The position numbers were made by a program, and so were the translations under genes. Under the pieces are notes generated by a model. That model saw nothing but the letters and a program-made list of their open reading frames with translations. It searched no databases and had not been told where the DNA came from. From positions 3,369,057 to 3,433,056 of the forward strand of contig NZ_FNHW01000001.1 of the NCBI RefSeq assembly GCF_900103485.1: a stretch of 64,000 bases of DNA, given 5' to 3'. Shown here in pieces: positions 62,082 through 64,000 of the stretch. Position 1 is the stretch's first letter; each line of letters begins with the position of its first letter. Origin of the DNA: Fictibacillus solisalsi (GTDB lineage: Bacteria > Bacillota > Bacilli > Bacillales > Fictibacillaceae).

Positions 62082-63059
62082 TTACCCCCTCTTTTCATGA
62101 TATCGCTTTATACAGTTCCGCAAGTTTTCTGCGTTGTTTTCTACTTTTGTCGGATTGGCTGCCGCCCATCCCCCGGTTTCAGAGGAAGAATTGTATTTTA
62201 TTTTATCACTTGCACGAAGCGGAGGATAAAATTCAATATGGAACCGGTAAAAATCGTTATATTCATCCTTTCCGTCCGAAGGCCGCTGATGCATGACCAT
62301 CATATACGGAAATAATTTATCGTAAATTAAATCCATGCCGCCAACGAGTTCTTGAAGCATATCCCCAAGTTCCATTTTTGCTTCTTCAGAAAACTCCGTG
62401 ATGGCTGTTTTTTCATCTTTGCTGACAATATAGGCGCCATAAGGATAGTCTGTAAAAAACGGAATAAATGCGATAAAATGCTCGGTTTCCAATAACACCC
62501 GCTCACCAAACCTTTTTTCCTCAGCTACGATATCGTCAAACATGTTGCGCTTGTTCTCTTCGAAATAATCTTTGCAGGCATTGAGCTCTGTTTTTACTTT
62601 TAACGGAATGAATGGATAAGCATACACTTGCCCATGAGGGTGAGGCATGGTTACCCCGACTTCTTCTCCCCGGTTTTCGAAAATCATGACATATTCGTGG
62701 TTCGTATCTTGCTCAAGCTGCACGAATGTGTCCGTCCACAGGTCCATCAGCTTCTTCATATGCTCCCGTGAAAGATCCGGGATGGTATCATAATGCCCGG
62801 GTGAATACAGAACCACTTCACATTTTCCGTACGCTTCTCTTGTTTGATACAGGCTTTCACCAACTGCATCCGGCTGTGGCGGATTTGGGGACAGCACCGG
62901 GAAGTCATTGTGATACAAATGAACATCATAGTGTTCAGGAACTTTTCCGGAACCCGGGCAAAACGGGCAAAAGTCCTTCGGCATGTGCGGTCGGTTCTGC
63001 CTGCTTGCCGCTACCATCGTCCAGTCTTTTAGTAAAGGATTATAACGTAACTCAGCCAT
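62082..63059 (-). CDS. galT: Galactose-1-phosphate uridylyltransferase
   Basis: Transfers UMP between UDP-glucose and galactose 1-phosphate. The 325-residue protein is of the HIT-superfamily GalT type I, with zinc Cys31 and Cys34 (DFCPFCPGSG), the active-site His-Pro-His-Gly-Gln in VTMPHPHGQVYAYP, and FFTDYPYGAYIV. Type I (GalT_N/C) enzymes differ from the longer B. subtilis type. First gene of galT-galK-galE-beta-galactosidase. Confidence 0.95.
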   Translation of the reverse strand: MAELRYNPLLKDWTMVAASRQNRPHMPKDFCPFCPGSGKVPEHYDVHLYHNDFPVLSPNPPQPDAVGESLYQTREAYGKCEVVLYSPGHYDTIPDLSREHMKKLMDLWTDTFVQLEQDTNHEYVMIFENRGEEVGVTMPHPHGQVYAYPFIPLKVKTELNACKDYFEENKRNMFDDIVAEEKRFGERVLLETEHFIAFIPFFTDYPYGAYIVSKDEKTAITEFSEEAKMELGDMLQELVGGMDLIYDKLFPYMMVMHQRPSDGKDEYNDFYRFHIEFYPPLRASDKIKYNSSSETGGWAAANPTKVENNAENLRNCIKRYHEKRG

Positions 63060-63123
63060 TGTTGCCTCCTAGAGTGTATTTATGAAGTGTTGTAAAAAAT
63101 CTCACATATCCATCGAACTTTGT

Positions 63124-63160
63124 TAAATTAAATTATTAAGTTGATACCAGATTACCACAA
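63124..63160 (-). promoter_or_regulatory. gal operon promoter with overlapping AT-rich operator
   Basis: TTGTGG (63155-63160), 17 bp, AATAAT (63132-63137) on the minus strand. The -10 region runs into GTTAAATTAAATTATTAA (plus strand), which resembles a sequence at the start of the adjacent ROK regulator gene. That fits repression by this regulator. Confidence 0.45.
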
Positions 63161-63199
63161 GTGAAAAGGTTTGCATACCCGGATATATCATTTTCACAA

Positions 63200-63226
63200 G
63201 AAAAACCGGGAAGCTCTTCCCGGTTT
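63200..63226 (-). terminator. Terminator of the broken glyoxalase gene
   Basis: AAAACCGGGAAG and CTTCCCGGTTTT are nearly contiguous, with T on the minus-strand side, ending right at the stop codon. Confidence 0.75.
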
Positions 63227-63612
63227 TCAGCCTTCGATGTAATTGGAGATTTCAATCAGGTTCTCATCCGGATCCCGAATATACACAGAAGTGATCGGCC
63301 CCTCTGCCCCCGTTCTTTCCACCGGTCCTTCGAGCAGAGGAACTTCATGATTTTCCAGGTGTCTTATCACTTGGTTTAAAGGGATATCCGTGATAAAACA
63401 CAATCCGCAGATCCTGGCAAAGGAATTGCTGCTTTTGGTTCAAACTCCCGGCCCGCTTTATGAAGATTGATTTTTTGGTTCCCAAACGCAAGAGCCTTTC
63501 TTCCCTGTCGATAGGTCTCCACCTTCATTCCCAGAACTCCGGAATAAAAATCACAGGCTCTTGCTATATCCTTAACCGTCAAAACCAGATGATCCAGCCG
63601 CTGAACTTTCAA
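63227..63612 (-). pseudogene. VOC/glyoxalase family gene with a single-base deletion
   Basis: TTG start 7 nt after GGAGG. The first frame gives LDHLVLTVKDIARACDFYSG, LGMKVETYRQGRKALAFGNQ and IPLPGSADC, and then runs to an early stop. Adding one T near 63404-63406 (GATTG to GATTTG) restores GSADLCFITDIPLNQVIRHL, then LLEGPVERTGAEGPITSVYI and RDPDENLIEISNYIEG, a complete small VOC protein of about 128 residues. A glyoxalase, fosfomycin-resistance-like or dioxygenase-like role cannot be told apart. One base only, so sequencing error is a real alternative. Confidence 0.75.
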
Positions 63613-63702
63613 CTTCCGTCCTCCATTCCATTGAAGATCTTTTAATTGAATTTTATCAAACCCATTTCTTTCTATCCATATTGAGAAAAAGAAGGTATAC
63701 TG

Positions 63703-63724
63703 TATATTAATTAATTAAATTAAC
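63703..63724 (+). promoter_or_regulatory. Promoter and operator of the ROK regulator gene
   Basis: TTGAGA (63681-63686), 16 bp, TATATT (63703-63708), directly followed by TTAATTAATTAAATTAAC, a likely operator that resembles the one at the gal promoter. Suggests autoregulation. Confidence 0.45.
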
Positions 63725-63740
63725 TTGAGGTGTCATAACC

Positions 63741-64000
63741 ATGCAACGTGGTACGTTTCAATTCATGAAATCCTTGAATCGAAGTATTATTTTAAATCGA
63801 ATCCGTCTGGAGGGACCGATCTCCCGAGCACAGATTGCCAAGGATACCAAGCTGACGCCTCCAACTGTCAGTTCCATCGTAAAAGAACTGATCGATTCGG
63901 GTCTTATAAAGGAAAGCATTCAGGGAGAATCACAAGGCGGACGAAAGCCGACCATGCTGATTATCAATGAAAAAGGCTTTTATGTCATTGGGCTCGACGC
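63741..64000 (+). CDS. ROK family transcriptional regulator, cut by the window edge
   Basis: The first 86 codons of a XylR/NagC-type repressor. A winged helix lies at about 20-60 (LEGPISRAQIAKDTKLTPPT, then VSSIVKELIDSGLIKE), followed by GGRKPTMLIINEKGFYVIGL, the usual entry to the ROK domain. ATG is about 12 nt after TTGAGGTG. It is divergent from the gal operon, with only the broken glyoxalase gene between, and shares an AT-rich sequence with the gal promoter. It is therefore probably the regulator of galactose genes. Confidence 0.88.
   Translation, partial: MQRGTFQFMKSLNRSIILNRIRLEGPISRAQIAKDTKLTPPTVSSIVKELIDSGLIKESIQGESQGGRKPTMLIINEKGFYVIGLD

Noticed and set aside
63146-63195. Fourth copy of the dispersed repeat (TTGCATACCC...ATATCATTTTCAC)
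   Set aside because: Only the second half matches and with a 5-nt insertion; it also overlaps the likely gal promoter. Placement past a terminator is suggestive, but the match is too weak to count.
1-64000. Prophage, integrative element, insertion sequence or CRISPR array
   Set aside because: No integrase, transposase, phage structural genes, spaced repeats or direct-repeat boundaries were seen; base composition is even across the window.

Overview
The window looks like chromosomal DNA of an aerobic, endospore-forming member of the Bacillaceae (low-GC Gram-positive). It carries a GerA-type germinant receptor operon, a Spo0E-family phosphatase, a Bacillus-type caa3 oxidase, a T-box arginyl-tRNA synthetase gene, strong AGGAGG ribosome binding sites, many U-tract terminators, and close matches to SigA promoter, CcpA cre and PhoP box patterns. 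I see no rRNA, tRNA, CRISPR array, insertion sequence or prophage. The genus cannot be settled from the sequence.

Layout. 0.4-4 kb: cytochrome caa3 oxidase (ctaC, ctaD, ctaE, no ctaF). 4-8.5 kb: an LCP cell-wall ligase, a sugar dehydrogenase/lactonase pair, a DUF421 protein, a broken SdpI gene and a 30-residue peptide gene. 8.5-12.8 kb: germinant receptor genes in A-C-B order, with a divergent two-helix protein that could be a D subunit. 12.8-18.8 kb: a giant secreted phosphoesterase behind a good Pho box, AlkD, and a DUF4405 membrane protein. 18.9-23.8 kb: T-box/argS, brnQ, two unknown genes and a possible small RNA.

23.9-33.3 kb is the most novel block: one minus-strand operon of ROK repressor, secreted PIG-L deacetylase, binding lipoprotein, ABC ATPase, fused permease and an argininosuccinate-lyase-like enzyme. 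It reads as a substrate-specific uptake and cleavage system of unknown substrate. 33.5-38.7 kb is a four-carbon acid-sugar module (PdxA2-like dehydrogenase, DUF1537 kinase, KdgT-like permease) with a PrpR-like regulator that lacks GAFTGA. Two 15-bp palindromes exactly 105 bp apart flank its promoter.

38.8-43.9 kb: AEC transporter, HxlR regulator divergent from an MFS pump, and pseudouridine catabolism (psuK-psuG). 44-45.5 kb: a small conserved set of sigma factor (frameshifted), DUF1659, DUF2922 and YvrJ. 45.5-57.6 kb: catalase, fructokinase, manA, M23 peptidase, panF-yhdT, CHRD protein, Spo0E phosphatase, DCC and VOC proteins, M20 amidohydrolase, a 53-residue protein and an ABC-2 transporter. 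57.7-64 kb: galT-galK-galE and a GH42 beta-galactosidase, a broken glyoxalase gene, and the start of a ROK regulator that probably controls the gal operon.

Two cross-cutting points. A 50-60 bp sequence recurs at 5.1, 33.4 and 50.0 kb, always just beyond the terminator of a minus-strand gene. Three genes are broken only by single-base indels, so sequencing error must be excluded before calling them dead.
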